A program made the position numbers and the translations under genes. Positions 8,188-17,341 of a stretch of 64,000 nucleotides of DNA are shown one piece after another. Numbering within the stretch: position 1 is the stretch's first letter; every line of letters starts with the position of its first letter. The notes beneath the pieces are model-generated. The model saw nothing but the letters and a program-made list of their open reading frames with translations. It did no database searches and was not told the origin of the DNA. The stretch comes from Erythrobacter sp. SDW2 (GTDB lineage Bacteria; Pseudomonadota; Alphaproteobacteria; Sphingomonadales; Sphingomonadaceae), in the NCBI RefSeq assembly GCF_021431965.1, contig NZ_CP090370.1, positions 496,001 through 560,000 on the forward strand, read 5' to 3'.

Positions 8188-9267
8188 ATGGCTACCCCCA
8201 GTGAAGTTCCCCCTCTCTCCACCCGCACCCCTGCTCCGGCTGCGCTGGCTCGCTGGCTGTGGGTCGTCGCAGCTATGGTGATAACGATTGTTGCCATCGG
8301 CGGGATCACACGGCTGACCGAGTCGGGTCTGTCGATCACCCAATGGAACCCGGTCACCGGCACGCTGCCGCCGCTGAGCGAGCAGGCCTGGCAGGCCGAG
8401 TTCGCCAAGTACCAGGCCACGCCCGAATACCGTCTCGAAGCCGGCCCGGCGGGCATGACGCTCAGCGACTTCAAGTTCATTTTCTTCTGGGAGTGGTTTC
8501 ATCGTCTGATGGGGCGGATGATCGGGCTGGCTTTCGCCCTGCCCCTGGTTTGGTTCTGGATCAGGGGCCAGATCCCCCTGGGCTACAAGCCGCGCCTCGT
8601 CGCCTTGCTGGCACTGGGCGGCCTGCAGGGCACTTTCGGCTGGCTGATGGTCCGCTCGGGCCTGTCGGGCGACATGACCGACGTCAGCCACTTCTGGCTG
8701 TCCGTCCACCTGCTTACCGCGCTGTTCACCCTGTCGGGGCTGGTCTGGACCGCGCTTGACCTGCGCCGGCTCTCGCGGATCCCCGATGCCAGGCCGGCAC
8801 GTCTTACAGGGGTCGCATTCGTCACCGCCGTGATCCTGTTCGTACAATTGCTGCTGGGCGCTTGGGTCGCCGGGCTGAATGCCGGGCCAGTCTCGGGCGG
8901 CGGCTTCCCCAATGGCTGGCCGGGCATGCAGGGCAAGTTCTTCCCCGATGGCATCGACTGGTCGCAAGGGCCCTTTTACGCTTTCACTCATGACCCCTAC
9001 CTGCTCCACTTCCTTCACCGCTGGTGGGCGTGGGTGGCTGTCGCGGCGCTGGTGGTGCTGGCGCGCAAGGTCCGCCCCTTCGACCGGCGCGTTTCGATCG
9101 CGGTGCACACCGCATTCGGGACGCAGATCGTGCTCGGAATCGCCACCGTGCTGACGGGAGTGGCGCTTTGGATCGCGGTCGCGCACCAGCTGGTCGGTGC
9201 GCTGCTGGTCGCCGCCACTGCCTGGGCCGCCCATGCCGTGGGCACCGCGCGCAATACGGCCCGATGA
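8188..9267 (+). CDS. ctaA: Heme A synthase, COX15/CtaA family
   Basis: Converts heme O to heme A for cytochrome c oxidase in the inner membrane. It has 359 residues with about eight transmembrane segments in two four-helix halves. Signature pieces are [35 protein letters not shown] with a heme-ligand His, [21 protein letters not shown] in the second half, [10 protein letters not shown], and [12 protein letters not shown] near the end. The stop overlaps the start of cutA in an ATGA. Confidence 0.95.
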   Translation: MATPSEVPPLSTRTPAPAALARWLWVVAAMVITIVAIGGITRLTESGLSITQWNPVTGTLPPLSEQAWQAEFAKYQATPEYRLEAGPAGMTLSDFKFIFFWEWFHRLMGRMIGLAFALPLVWFWIRGQIPLGYKPRLVALLALGGLQGTFGWLMVRSGLSGDMTDVSHFWLSVHLLTALFTLSGLVWTALDLRRLSRIPDARPARLTGVAFVTAVILFVQLLLGAWVAGLNAGPVSGGGFPNGWPGMQGKFFPDGIDWSQGPFYAFTHDPYLLHFLHRWWAWVAVAALVVLARKVRPFDRRVSIAVHTAFGTQIVLGIATVLTGVALWIAVAHQLVGALLVAATAWAAHAVGTARNTAR

Positions 9268-9581
9268 CGGCGCTGATCTACGCCCCTTTCCCAGACCGCG
9301 AAAGCGCGCGGGCAGTGGCCGGGACACTGCTCGGCGATAGGCTGATTGCCTGCGCCAACCTGCTTGGTGAAGTGGAGTCGCTCTACGAATGGAACGGCGA
9401 GCAGGGCGAGGGCCGCGAGATCGGAGTGCTGTTCAAGACCGATGGCAGCTTGCTCGAGCGCGCCGTGGCGCGGATCGAAGCGCTCCACCCCTACGACACG
9501 CCCGCAGTGCTGGGCTGGAAATGCGATGCGGCGGGTGCGGAAACAGCCGCCTGGCTCCGAGCGCTCAAGCACAGGCAATAG
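9264..9581 (+). CDS. cutA: CutA1 divalent-cation tolerance protein
   Basis: A 105-residue ferredoxin-fold trimeric protein associated with copper and other divalent ion tolerance. Conserved pieces are [14 protein letters not shown] (with the usual Cys), [10 protein letters not shown], the stretch [18 protein letters not shown] and HPYDTPAVL, a variant of the family's HPYEVPEI. Its start lies in the ATGA overlap with ctaA, so the two are co-transcribed. The family's exact function remains debated. Confidence 0.9.
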   Translation: MTALIYAPFPDRESARAVAGTLLGDRLIACANLLGEVESLYEWNGEQGEGREIGVLFKTDGSLLERAVARIEALHPYDTPAVLGWKCDAAGAETAAWLRALKHRQ

Positions 9582-9739
9582 CGAGCGGTATTATTTTACC
9601 TCTCCTGAAACCCGCAAGTTTGCTTGACTTTGCGCCCTATCCCGACCAATTGGCGCGCCTTGAGCGGGCCCCTGACGGGATTCGCGCATCGCCTGTGGTT
9701 TTGCTCCAGGCGTCGAAACACTAAGGAACGAGACCAGCC

Positions 9740-10219
9740 ATGAAGGCGCTTACGAAAGCGACCCGGTCGATCAAGCCGGCCGAGGTCGAAAAGAACTGGC
9801 ACGTGATCGATGCCGAGGGTCTGGTGGTCGGTCGCCTCGCTGCGATCGTCGCCAACATCCTGCGCGGCAAGCACAAGCCGAGCTACACCCCGCACGTCGA
9901 TTGCGGCGACCACGTCATCATCCTCAACGCCGGCAAGGTGAAGTTCACTGGCAAGAAGATGACCGACAAGGTCTATTACAAGCACACCGGCCACCCGGGC
10001 GGCATCAAGGAAACCACCCCGGCCAAGGTGCTGGAAGGCCGCTTCCCCGAGCGCGTGCTGGAAAAGGCTATCGAGCGCATGATCCCGCGCGGCCCGCTCG
10101 GCCGGGCGCAGATGAAGGCGCTGCACATCTATGCCGGCACCGAGCACCCGCATGACGGCCAGAAGCCGGCTGTGCTCGACGTTGCCTCCATGAACCGCAA
10201 GAACAAGGTCACCGCGTGA
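9740..10219 (+). CDS. rplM: 50S ribosomal protein L13
   Basis: A 159-residue large-subunit protein with the L13 start ([16 protein letters not shown]), [30 protein letters not shown], and the signature [17 protein letters not shown]. It has a short C-terminal extension after the core ([18 protein letters not shown]). It is the first gene of the standard L13-S9 operon. The 158-base upstream gap holds a TTGACT -35-like hexamer (9624-9629) but no good -10 at normal spacing. Confidence 0.98.
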   Translation: MKALTKATRSIKPAEVEKNWHVIDAEGLVVGRLAAIVANILRGKHKPSYTPHVDCGDHVIILNAGKVKFTGKKMTDKVYYKHTGHPGGIKETTPAKVLEGRFPERVLEKAIERMIPRGPLGRAQMKALHIYAGTEHPHDGQKPAVLDVASMNRKNKVTA

Positions 10220-10842
10220 TGGCTGACGAAAAGAAGCCCGAAGAAACCACCCCGGAAACCCCCGTGGAAACTGGCGCGGAAACCCCTGCGACCGAAACTC
10301 CGGCGGTTGAAGAGACTGCTGCTGCTGAAGAAGCCAAGGCCGAGAAGGTCACCGACCTTGCCGACCTCGGCAACATCGCCGGCGATGCCCCGCAGGCTGA
10401 TGCCGCGGCAATCGCCGCCAGCTCGGCACCGCTGCGCCAGCAGGAGCTCGACAAGCAGGGCCGTGCCTATGCCACCGGTCGCCGCAAGGACGCTGTGGCC
10501 CGCGTATGGGTCAAGCCGGGCAAGGGCACTGTCACCGTCAACGGTCGCGACCAGGAAATCTACTTCGCCCGTCCGACGCTGCGCCTGATCATCAACCAGC
10601 CGTTCGCGATCACCGATCGCGAAGGCCAGTATGATGTCATCGTGACCGTCCGCGGCGGCGGCCTGTCGGGCCAGGCCGGTGCGGTCAAGCACGGCATCGC
10701 CCAGGCCCTGTCGAAGTACGAGCCGGAACTGCGCAGCACCGTAAAGGCTGCCGGCTTCCTGACCCGCGACAGCCGCGTGGTCGAGCGCAAGAAGTACGGC
10801 AAGGCCAAGGCCCGCCGCAGCTTCCAGTTCTCGAAGCGCTAA
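10219..10842 (+). CDS. rpsI: 30S ribosomal protein S9 with long acidic N-terminal extension
   Basis: The core from about residue 80 is normal S9: [38 protein letters not shown], and the C-terminal [15 protein letters not shown] that reaches the P-site tRNA. Before it lies a 75-residue Glu/Thr/Ala/Pro-rich tail that looks disordered. The ATG overlaps the rplM stop in TGATG; a GTG one codon earlier is possible. Total 207 residues against about 130 in Escherichia coli. An intrinsic terminator closes the operon. Confidence 0.97.
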   Translation: MADEKKPEETTPETPVETGAETPATETPAVEETAAAEEAKAEKVTDLADLGNIAGDAPQADAAAIAASSAPLRQQELDKQGRAYATGRRKDAVARVWVKPGKGTVTVNGRDQEIYFARPTLRLIINQPFAITDREGQYDVIVTVRGGGLSGQAGAVKHGIAQALSKYEPELRSTVKAAGFLTRDSRVVERKKYGKAKARRSFQFSKR

Positions 10843-10868
10843 TTACTGCTTCCAGTTGGAACACGAGA

Positions 10869-10894
10869 GGGCGGCCCTGCGGGGTCGCCCTTTT
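10869..10894 (+). terminator. Intrinsic terminator of the rplM-rpsI operon
   Basis: GGGCG and CGCCC arms with an inner CCC/GGG pairing, followed by TTTT, about 27 bases after the rpsI stop. Confidence 0.85.
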
Positions 10895-10908
10895 CGTTGC
10901 GTGCTGGG

Positions 10909-11766
10909 TCAGTGCACCGGCGGATCAACGGCCGGGACAGCACCGATGGGAGCGACCGGCTCACCCGGATGGCGCGGCGGGAGTGCATCGGGCGGAACGT
11001 CCTCGATCATCATGTCGCGTGTCGCCACCTGTTGCAGGTTGCGGACTTCGACGGCCAGTTTGCCTCCAGACCACGTAAGGGCATTGAAACTCGGGGGAGT
11101 CGAGCGGGTCCGCTGCGATAGGGTGCCGGCTCCGATCATTCGCACCGGGCCATTCGCCGTTTCCTCCGTTATATCGAACGCGTCATGGACATGTCCGCTG
11201 AGCACGGCCTCCACTGGCCGGGTTGCCAGCGCTTCAAGAGCGCGAGTGCCGCCGCGGGTAAGGGCCGTTCCCTGAGTGCCGACCTCCCGCAGCGGGTGGT
11301 GCACGGCGATAAGGGCGCGTGTGCCCGGTGGCAGTGCGTCGATGGCGGCCAGACACAGATCGAGCGCAGCAGGTGTGACCCACCCCTTCGACCAGTTCAG
11401 CCGTGGCTGCGCCCGCGTCGCCGTCTTGAGCGGGATGATGGCGAGACCAGGCAGGTCCAGCTCCCGCTCGACCATCTCCCGCATCCCGCGGAACCGGCGA
11501 TAGGGGGCGAAGAAGCGCTCGATCGGATTGAAGTACGGCATGTCATGATTGCCGACGCCAACAGTCACCGGCACGCCAAGCGCGGTGATCCACGCCGTTG
11601 CCGCTGCAAACTCTCGATGCCGCGCCCGCATCGTAAGGTCGCCGGTAATCGCGACAGCAGCAGGCCGGTGGCGCGCAACCTCGTCAGCAAACCATGCGAT
11701 CGCCTGCTTGTCTTCAAGGCCGAAATGGATGTCGGAAACGTGAAAGATCAGGGTGGTGTCAGCCAT
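10909..11766 (-). CDS. Metallophosphoesterase (calcineurin-like, CpdA-related)
   Basis: A 285-residue hydrolase with the full metal-binding set: HVSDIHFG near the N-terminus, TGDLTMRAR, GVGNHDMPYF, AVHHPL and SGHVHDAF. This is the pattern of cyclic-nucleotide or phospholipid phosphodiesterases of the CpdA group. No signal peptide is present, so it is cytoplasmic. It overlaps the upstream diacylglycerol-kinase gene by eight bases, suggesting a joint role in lipid or signal-nucleotide turnover. The substrate cannot be read from sequence. Confidence 0.88.
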   Translation of the reverse strand: MADTTLIFHVSDIHFGLEDKQAIAWFADEVARHRPAAVAITGDLTMRARHREFAAATAWITALGVPVTVGVGNHDMPYFNPIERFFAPYRRFRGMREMVERELDLPGLAIIPLKTATRAQPRLNWSKGWVTPAALDLCLAAIDALPPGTRALIAVHHPLREVGTQGTALTRGGTRALEALATRPVEAVLSGHVHDAFDITEETANGPVRMIGAGTLSQRTRSTPPSFNALTWSGGKLAVEVRNLQQVATRDMMIEDVPPDALPPRHPGEPVAPIGAVPAVDPPVH

Positions 11767-12601
11767 TGGCGGCGGTCACTAGCAGATCGACGCGGCTGCT
11801 GCCCACCGCCAATCTGGCCTGACGCACCTCTTCTGCCGGCTCGCCGTCAATGAGCATCCCAACCATGCTCCCGTCCACGGCAGCCAAAGTTATGCTGCCG
11901 TCAAGCTCGAAGGTTTCGTGAGGGCCCGAGCGGAAATCGTGCCTGAGCAGTGCAGCGAGTCCGATGGCAAATTCGCCCAGATCGTCGGCATGGTATCCGC
12001 ATAGCTCCATTCGGTCGGTTGTCGGCAGAACTTCGATGAGCGGATAGCCTTCGCGCCGTCCGATTTCCGGCGCGTAGCATGCGACGCGTGAATCCGAGCT
12101 GGTAGTGGAGAATGCACGCACAGCCGATCCGGCGAGCTCGGCAATATTGAGATCGCGCATCGCCTCGCGGACCTCGTTCCACGATGTCCCCGGTCCGATC
12201 ATGACCCCTGCAAGGGAATCTCTTGAGCCCGTTCGGACAACGGTGGGGCGAGTCCGCCTCGCATGGCCAGCGGCCACCGCTTCGAGAATTGCCATTGCAT
12301 CGGCGTCGCCGTGCAATCGCCTGGAGGCAAGATTCATCGTGCCGCCCGGCAGGATCAGCACCGCGCCTTCCCAGCCGGCCAGATTGTTGACGACCCCGTG
12401 GATGGTCCCGTCACCACCGAACACCGCCACGATATCGTCCTTGCCCAAACTGGAAGGTAGGGGACATTCGGTGTCGGGTAGCAAAACCGATTCAACCGAG
12501 CCCAGGTTCAGCACGCGTGCACGCGCCAGCAATTCATCGATCACGGACTGGTCGAAGCTGCCGCTGCGGCAGTTGGCAACCAAGATGAAACGAGGGTTCA
12601 T
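11759..12601 (-). CDS. Diacylglycerol/lipid kinase family protein
   Basis: A 280-residue protein of the DAGK catalytic family. The nucleotide site FGGDGTIHGVVNNL is at about 61-74, with LPGGTMNLASRRLHG after it, matching the GGDGT and GGT-N-LA motifs. The C-terminal half (ELDGSITLAAVDGSMVGMLIDGEP) fits the beta-sandwich domain. It probably phosphorylates diacylglycerol or a related lipid at the membrane. Coupled by overlap to the metallophosphoesterase gene. Confidence 0.85.
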   Translation of the reverse strand: MNPRFILVANCRSGSFDQSVIDELLARARVLNLGSVESVLLPDTECPLPSSLGKDDIVAVFGGDGTIHGVVNNLAGWEGAVLILPGGTMNLASRRLHGDADAMAILEAVAAGHARRTRPTVVRTGSRDSLAGVMIGPGTSWNEVREAMRDLNIAELAGSAVRAFSTTSSDSRVACYAPEIGRREGYPLIEVLPTTDRMELCGYHADDLGEFAIGLAALLRHDFRSGPHETFELDGSITLAAVDGSMVGMLIDGEPAEEVRQARLAVGSSRVDLLVTAANG

Positions 12602-12642
12602 GGCCCTTCAAGCGTGTCGGCAGGCAATGGTTCCCGTTGGAT

Positions 12643-12927
12643 TCAGAGTCGCTTTGAAAGAATAAGCCACGCGGCCACGGCGTTGAGTCCGGAATAGGCA
12701 GCATAGGCCCAGATAACGCCGGGATAGCCCTTGTCCGCCAGGAACAATGCCGCCAGCAGGACGACGAACTCGGTCAACAGCGATGCCTTTCCGCCCAGTG
12801 CTGCTGTGAACCACGCCGAGCTACCGAGCAGCGGGTGACCGCTTGCCAACACCGCCTTGTGCATCGCGAAATTGGCGATACCGAGCAGGAAGATCGGGAC
12901 GAGCAACATCATGCCATAGTGCCGCAT
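12643..12927 (-). CDS. Small integral membrane protein of unknown function
   Basis: About 94 residues with three hydrophobic segments (MMLLVPIFLLGIANFAMH; LLTEFVVLLAALFLA; VIWAYAAYSGLNAVAAWLIL). I do not recognise the family. The ATG chosen begins just before the first helix; the frame stays open upstream but that part is basic and unlike a membrane protein. No clear ribosome site was found, so the start is uncertain. It precedes the kinase/phosphoesterase pair on the same strand. Confidence 0.6.
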   Translation of the reverse strand: MRHYGMMLLVPIFLLGIANFAMHKAVLASGHPLLGSSAWFTAALGGKASLLTEFVVLLAALFLADKGYPGVIWAYAAYSGLNAVAAWLILSKRL

Positions 12928-13112
12928 TCGCTCGTCGGTTGCCAAGTAGCGTTCGTCCCGTCTTTTCGCCAACCGGTCCGTTACCGTCCCCACCCGTCGA
13001 GCCGATGACGCGTGTAATCGAACCCTCCGCGCACGCCTTCGATCAAAAGCGTAGACCCGTGTTTGCGAGTGGCCACCCCCCAACGGGCCATCGCAAGACG
13101 GAGGAAATTGCC

Positions 13113-13418
13113 ATGAAGACCCCCATGATTGCCCTTGCAGCGGCGGCCACCTTGCTGACCGGTGTTCCGGCGCTGGCCGATGACGCCGCTCCGGACATGG
13201 TCGTGCGCTACGCCGACCTCGATCTCACAACCGAAGCCGGTCAAAAGACTCTCGAAAGCCGGATCGATGCCGCAGCGAAGAAATATTGCGGTGTTGGCGA
13301 ACAGCGCACCGGTACGCGGATGAAGTCCTCGCAGGCAACCCGCTGCTATCGCGATGCCAAGCGCCTCGCCAACCAGCAATTCGCCGCCATCATCAGCGAT
13401 GCCAGGCGCGGCGGCTAA
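13113..13418 (+). CDS. UrcA family secreted protein
   Basis: A 101-residue protein with a clear Sec signal (MIALAAAATLLTGVPALADD). The mature part has the UrcA pattern: VVRYADLDLTTEAGQKTLESRI, then a helix with AAKKYC, and a second Cys in ATRCYRDAKR, likely forming a disulfide. UrcA proteins are small periplasmic proteins common in Sphingomonadales and Caulobacterales, function unknown. GGAGG lies eight bases before the ATG. A hairpin and an intrinsic terminator follow. Confidence 0.88.
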   Translation: MKTPMIALAAAATLLTGVPALADDAAPDMVVRYADLDLTTEAGQKTLESRIDAAAKKYCGVGEQRTGTRMKSSQATRCYRDAKRLANQQFAAIISDARRGG

Positions 13419-13483
13419 GCCATTGGCTGGCTGACGCGACTCCAGCCATCCAGACGGTACCGGTCAGCCGGCCGGTACCAGCA

Positions 13484-13525
13484 CCCCGAGCCGGACGCAG
13501 TCCCCCGGCTCGGGGTTTTCCTTTT
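13484..13525 (+). terminator. Intrinsic terminator after urcA
   Basis: CCCCGAGCCGG (13484-13494) pairs perfectly with CCGGCTCGGGG (13505-13515) over a ten-base loop, followed by TTTTCCTTTT. A second hairpin (GGTACCGG/CCGGTACC, 13456-13479) lies just before it. Confidence 0.85.
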
Positions 13526-13565
13526 GGGGGCGGGCAAAGGGTCGAACGTGGATGTCTCCGGCGCC

Positions 13566-14315
13566 TTACCGCCCGGCCATCGCCTTGACCTTCGGCAGAT
13601 AGGTGCGGCCGATACGCAGCGCCTCGCCATCTTCCAGCTCGACGGACCACACGCCCAAGCCATCATGGCGCAGGCCGCGAATGCGGTCCTTCCGCAGGAT
13701 GGTCGAGCGGTGGATGCGGATAAAGTCCGCCGGATCGAGCCGCTTTTCAAGGCCGGCGATGGTCTGGAGTAGCAGGTAGGTCCGCGCGAGGTCGCCTTCG
13801 CCGACATGCAACCGGACATAGTCGCGCTCGGCATCTATCCGGCCGACCTGCGCGGTTTCGATGCGGATCAGTTCGGAACGATGCGGCACCCACAGTTCCT
13901 GCAACCATTCGCTGTTGGTTCCGCTGCGCACCTCGCCGCGGCGGGCGACGGCGCGGTCGATCGCGCGGGCCAGCCGGTCCTGTGCCACGGGCTTGAGGAC
14001 ATAATCGACTGCGTCGGTATCGAAGGCCTCGACCGCAAAGTGATCATGCGCGGTGACGAAGATCACCGCCGGGTGCGTCTCGTGCTTGCCGAGCTTGCGC
14101 GCGACGCCGAGCCCGTCGAGCCCGGGCATGGTCATGTCGAGCAGCACCAGATCGGGTCGCAGAGCTTCGACCAGCCGCAGGGCGGCCTCGCCGTCGCTGG
14201 CGGTGCCGACGACACTCAGCGCGGGGATCTTGGCGCAGATGACCTGCATCCGCTCGACCGCGAGCGGTTCGTCATCGACAATCAAGGTGCGCAGCGCGGG
14301 GGTGGGATCGCTCAT
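13566..14315 (-). CDS. LytTR-family response regulator
   Basis: Residues 5-125 form a receiver domain (acidic pair in LIVDDEPLAVERM, phospho-acceptor Asp60 in LVLLDMTMPGLDG, Lys in VLKPVAQDRL). Residues 145-249 form a LytTR DNA-binding domain (RIDAERDYVRLHVGEG, FIRIHRSTILRKDRI, LRIGRTYLPKVKA). Its start overlaps the stop of the LytS-type kinase gene, so the pair forms one two-component system. Targets are not evident; LytTR regulators often control envelope or secretion genes. Confidence 0.93.
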   Translation of the reverse strand: MSDPTPALRTLIVDDEPLAVERMQVICAKIPALSVVGTASDGEAALRLVEALRPDLVLLDMTMPGLDGLGVARKLGKHETHPAVIFVTAHDHFAVEAFDTDAVDYVLKPVAQDRLARAIDRAVARRGEVRSGTNSEWLQELWVPHRSELIRIETAQVGRIDAERDYVRLHVGEGDLARTYLLLQTIAGLEKRLDPADFIRIHRSTILRKDRIRGLRHDGLGVWSVELEDGEALRIGRTYLPKVKAMAGR

Positions 14316-15550
14316 GCCGCAGCCTTTCGTTCAATGGGCAGCCGCAGTTCGCTGACATAGCCATCCTCGACCGGACCGGAAGTGATGGTGGCATCGCGGC
14401 CGAAACGAGCCTCGATCCGGTCCTTCACATTGGCGAGGCCAATGCCGAAGCCGGGTTTCGTTCCCTTGGGCACGCCGGGACCGTCATCGGTGACGCGGAT
14501 CACCAGCCGGTCAAATTCCTCGTCGGCGCTGACCACCACGGAAACGGGACGATTGACCGGGGCAACGCCGTATTTGACCGCGTTCTCGACCAGCGGCTGC
14601 AGGATCATGCCCGGCACCCGGCACGAAGCGAGCGCGGGCGGCAAGTCGAAGCGGACCTTGAGCCGTTCGGGGAAGCGCAGCATCTCGATATCGAGATAGT
14701 GCTGCTGCAGCGCGAACTCGTCTTCCAGCCGGACATCGGCGGTGGTGTCGTCAGCCAAGCTGTGGCGGTAGAAATTGCTCATCGCCTGGATCATTTCCTC
14801 GGCCCGCTCGGCCTTGCCGGTCATCACCAGCGAGGACAGCGAGTTGAGCGTGTTGAACAGGAAATGCGGGTTGACCTGGTAGCGTAGGGACCGCAGTTCG
14901 GCCGCCTTGGCGGCGCTGCGGAAGCGCTCCCCGCGCCGCTCCGCCGCCTGCGCTCGCGCCCCGGCCAGCAAAGCGAGATAGAGCGCCGCCCAGGCGAGCA
15001 GCAGGAAGTAGCGGCTCAGCGCGAGCTCGACGAGGCCGATCCACTGCTCATCCTTCGCGCTCGATGCAGGAAGGACGACTTGCGCCGTCGCGCCGTCGGG
15101 ACCGAGCGCCCCGTCGGTATCGGGCGAATCCGGAACGGGGGCTTCGATGATGATATTGCCCGCTTCATCGCGGCCGATCTTGAAGCCGCGGTTCTCCGCC
15201 ATCCTGCTTTGGACTTGGTCCTGCACGGGTGCGAACAGCATCTGGTTCGCTTGGGCGGTAAGGATGGCTGTCGGTACGGCCAGCACCAGCGCCGCCACCA
15301 CCTGCATCCACATCCGGCGATGGTCAAACAGCCGCAACAACATCCACATCACGAAAGTGATGCCTGCACCCGCCAGACAAACCAGTGCCCGCCGCCACAG
15401 CAATTCGCCGAAGAAATCGAGCCCGACAATCGAACTGCGCAAGGTGATCAAGACGAAATAGCAGAACCACAGGCCCGCGATCGACAGCAGCACCTGGCGC
15501 AGCGGAACCCGCGCCATTTCGTCCGCTTCCTGTGTTTCTTCTGCAAGCAT
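14312..15550 (-). CDS. LytS-type sensor histidine kinase
   Basis: A 412-residue membrane kinase. The N-terminal part has several transmembrane helices (VLLSIAGLWFCYFVLIT; MWMQVVAALVLAVPTAI; YFLLLAWAALYLALLAG) around a short Asp/Pro-rich extracytoplasmic loop. The kinase core has LRYQVNPHFLFNTLNSLSSL, with the phospho-accepting His of the His_kinase (LytS/YehU) family, then QPLVENAVKYGV (N box) and DDGPGVPKG/GFGIGLANVKDRI. Partner of the adjacent LytTR regulator; the signal is unknown. Confidence 0.93.
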   Translation of the reverse strand: MLAEETQEADEMARVPLRQVLLSIAGLWFCYFVLITLRSSIVGLDFFGELLWRRALVCLAGAGITFVMWMLLRLFDHRRMWMQVVAALVLAVPTAILTAQANQMLFAPVQDQVQSRMAENRGFKIGRDEAGNIIIEAPVPDSPDTDGALGPDGATAQVVLPASSAKDEQWIGLVELALSRYFLLLAWAALYLALLAGARAQAAERRGERFRSAAKAAELRSLRYQVNPHFLFNTLNSLSSLVMTGKAERAEEMIQAMSNFYRHSLADDTTADVRLEDEFALQQHYLDIEMLRFPERLKVRFDLPPALASCRVPGMILQPLVENAVKYGVAPVNRPVSVVVSADEEFDRLVIRVTDDGPGVPKGTKPGFGIGLANVKDRIEARFGRDATITSGPVEDGYVSELRLPIERKAAA

Positions 15551-15641
15551 GATGTCAGCGAGCCTCTAGACCCATGCGTCCTTTCGAAACAGCCCCGTGG
15601 TCGAAGCGACTCGGCACTTGGTCGAGGGAGGTTGCCGCCAG

Positions 15642-17162
15642 TCAGGCCAGCAAATGTTCCTCGGCGATGCGTTTCTTCCATTGCGCCGGGGCCAGCGTGT
15701 GGACATTGTTGCCGCGCGCATCGACCGCGACGGTCACCGGCATGTCCTTGACGGTGAACTCGTAGATCGCCTCCATCCCGAGATCCTCGAACGCCACGAC
15801 CTTCGATTCCCTGATCGCCCGCGCCACCAGATAGGCCGCGCCGCCGGTCGCCATCAGATAGGCGACCTTGTAGCGGCTGATGACCTCGACCGCATTGGCG
15901 CCGCGCTCGGCCTTGCCGATCATGGCGAGCAGGCCAAGGTCGAGCATCATCTCGGTGAACTTGTCCATCCGGGTGGCGGTGGTGGGGCCGGCCGGGCCGA
16001 CGACCTCGCCCATCACCGGATCGACCGGGCCGACGTAATAGATCGCGCGGCCCTTGAAGCTGACGGGCAGTTCCTCGCCCTTGGCCAGCATGTCCTGGAT
16101 GCGCTTGTGCGCGGCGTCGCGTCCGGTCAGCATCTTGCCCGAGAGCAACAGCCGGTCGCCATGCTGCCAGCTGTTGACTTCTTCCTGCGTCAGGTGGTCG
16201 AGATCGACGCGCTTGGCCGCAGCATCGGGTTCCCACTGGACATCGGGCCATTTCGACAGGTCTGGCTGCTCCAGGTAGGCCGGTCCGCTTCCGTCGAGCG
16301 TGAAGTGTGCATGGCGGGTGGCGGCGCAGTTGGGGATCATCGCGATCGGCTTGCCCGCCGCGTGGCAGGGCGCATCGAGAATCTTGACGTCGAGCACGGT
16401 CGATAGCCCCCCCAGCCCCTGTGCCCCGACGCCTTGCGCATTGACCGCATCGAAAATGTCGATCCGCAGCTGTTCCAGATCGGTTTGAGCCCCGCGCTGC
16501 TTGAGCTGGGCCATGTCGATCGGTTCCATCAGGCTCAGCTTGGCCAGCTTCATGCAGTGTTCCGCCGTGCCGCCGATACCGATGCCGAGCATCCCCGGCG
16601 GACACCAGCCGGCACCCATCGAAGGGATCTGTTCGACCACCCAATCGACGATATTATCGCTGGGGTTCATCATCTTGAACCTGGACTTGTTCTCGCTGCC
16701 GCCGCCCTTGGCCGCGACGTCGACCGACACCGTGTTGCCCGTCACCATCTCGACGCTCAACACGCAAGGCGTATTGTCACGGGTGTTGCGGCGGGTGAAG
16801 GCGGGATCCGCGAGGATCGAGGCACGCAGCTTGTTCTCGGGGTGATTGTAAGCGCGGCGGACGCCTTCATCGACCACTTCCTGCAGGCTCAGCTTCGAAT
16901 CGAGCCGACAGCCCTGGCCCCATTTGACGAAGACGTTGACGATCCCGGTGTCCTGGCAGATCGGCCGGTGCCCTTCGGCGCACATTCGGCTGTTGGTCAG
17001 GATCTGGGCAATGGCATCCTTCGCCGCCGGGCCCTGCTCGGCCTTGTAGGCTTCGCCCAGCGCGAGAATGTAGTCCATCGGGTGATAGTAGGAGATGAAC
17101 TGCAGCGCGTCGGCGACGCTTTCGATCAGGTCTTCCTCCCGGATAACCGTCATGTCGCTCAT
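15642..17162 (-). CDS. Class I (Fe-S) fumarate hydratase
   Basis: Interconverts fumarate and malate in the TCA cycle using an oxygen-sensitive 4Fe-4S cluster. The 506 residues join the alpha region (TNSRMCAEGHRPICQDTG, CPPGMLGIGIGG) and the beta region (GRAIYYVGPVDPVMGEVVGPAGPTTATRMD). Ligand Cys residues lie in SRMC and WCPPG. The start at MSDMTV is preferred because GGAGT lies about nine bases upstream, while the ATG at 17171 is too close to it. A good promoter lies upstream. Confidence 0.93.
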   Translation of the reverse strand: MSDMTVIREEDLIESVADALQFISYYHPMDYILALGEAYKAEQGPAAKDAIAQILTNSRMCAEGHRPICQDTGIVNVFVKWGQGCRLDSKLSLQEVVDEGVRRAYNHPENKLRASILADPAFTRRNTRDNTPCVLSVEMVTGNTVSVDVAAKGGGSENKSRFKMMNPSDNIVDWVVEQIPSMGAGWCPPGMLGIGIGGTAEHCMKLAKLSLMEPIDMAQLKQRGAQTDLEQLRIDIFDAVNAQGVGAQGLGGLSTVLDVKILDAPCHAAGKPIAMIPNCAATRHAHFTLDGSGPAYLEQPDLSKWPDVQWEPDAAAKRVDLDHLTQEEVNSWQHGDRLLLSGKMLTGRDAAHKRIQDMLAKGEELPVSFKGRAIYYVGPVDPVMGEVVGPAGPTTATRMDKFTEMMLDLGLLAMIGKAERGANAVEVISRYKVAYLMATGGAAYLVARAIRESKVVAFEDLGMEAIYEFTVKDMPVTVAVDARGNNVHTLAPAQWKKRIAEEHLLA

Positions 17163-17222
17163 CGAAGCCATACTCCTTCTCGTAGAACCACTGTCCTTGT
17201 CGGCGCCCACGCCGCGCTAGGC

Positions 17223-17251
17223 CCATAATCGCACGGGGCGCAAGGCGTCAA
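17223..17251 (-). promoter_or_regulatory. Candidate sigma-70-type promoter for the fumarase gene
   Basis: On the minus strand TTGACG (17246-17251) and TTATGG (17223-17228) are separated by exactly 17 bases, about 60 bases before the fumarase start. Confidence 0.55.
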
Positions 17252-17296
17252 AGCGCTTGGCGCACATGGCGTCTGTCTTTAAAGCGGCAATTGACG

Positions 17297-17322
17297 AGCT
17301 GTATTGTTGGTGTAATACAGCT
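17297..17322. promoter_or_regulatory. Perfect palindromic operator upstream of the pcm-like/tolC pair
   Basis: AGCTGTATT and AATACAGCT are nine-base perfect inverted arms around an eight-base spacer. The left arm begins right after a TTGACG hexamer (17291-17296), and the right arm covers the expected -10 position. It ends 19 bases before the pcm-like start. The placement suggests a repressor site controlling the outer-membrane efflux gene behind it. The cognate regulator is not identifiable here. Confidence 0.5.
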
Positions 17323-17341
17323 GGCACAAGCTTGAGGTACC

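Noticed and set aside
7705-9327. A long open frame on the minus strand continuing upstream of thiSG for over 500 codons.
   Set aside because: It is antisense to ctaA and to cutA, has an Arg/Gly/Gln-rich composition without domains, and is a by-product of high GC content. ThiSG starts at MSEQ.
9624-9652. A promoter for rplM built on TTGACT.
   Set aside because: At 17 bases spacing the -10 would be CAATTG, which does not fit; no better partner was found.
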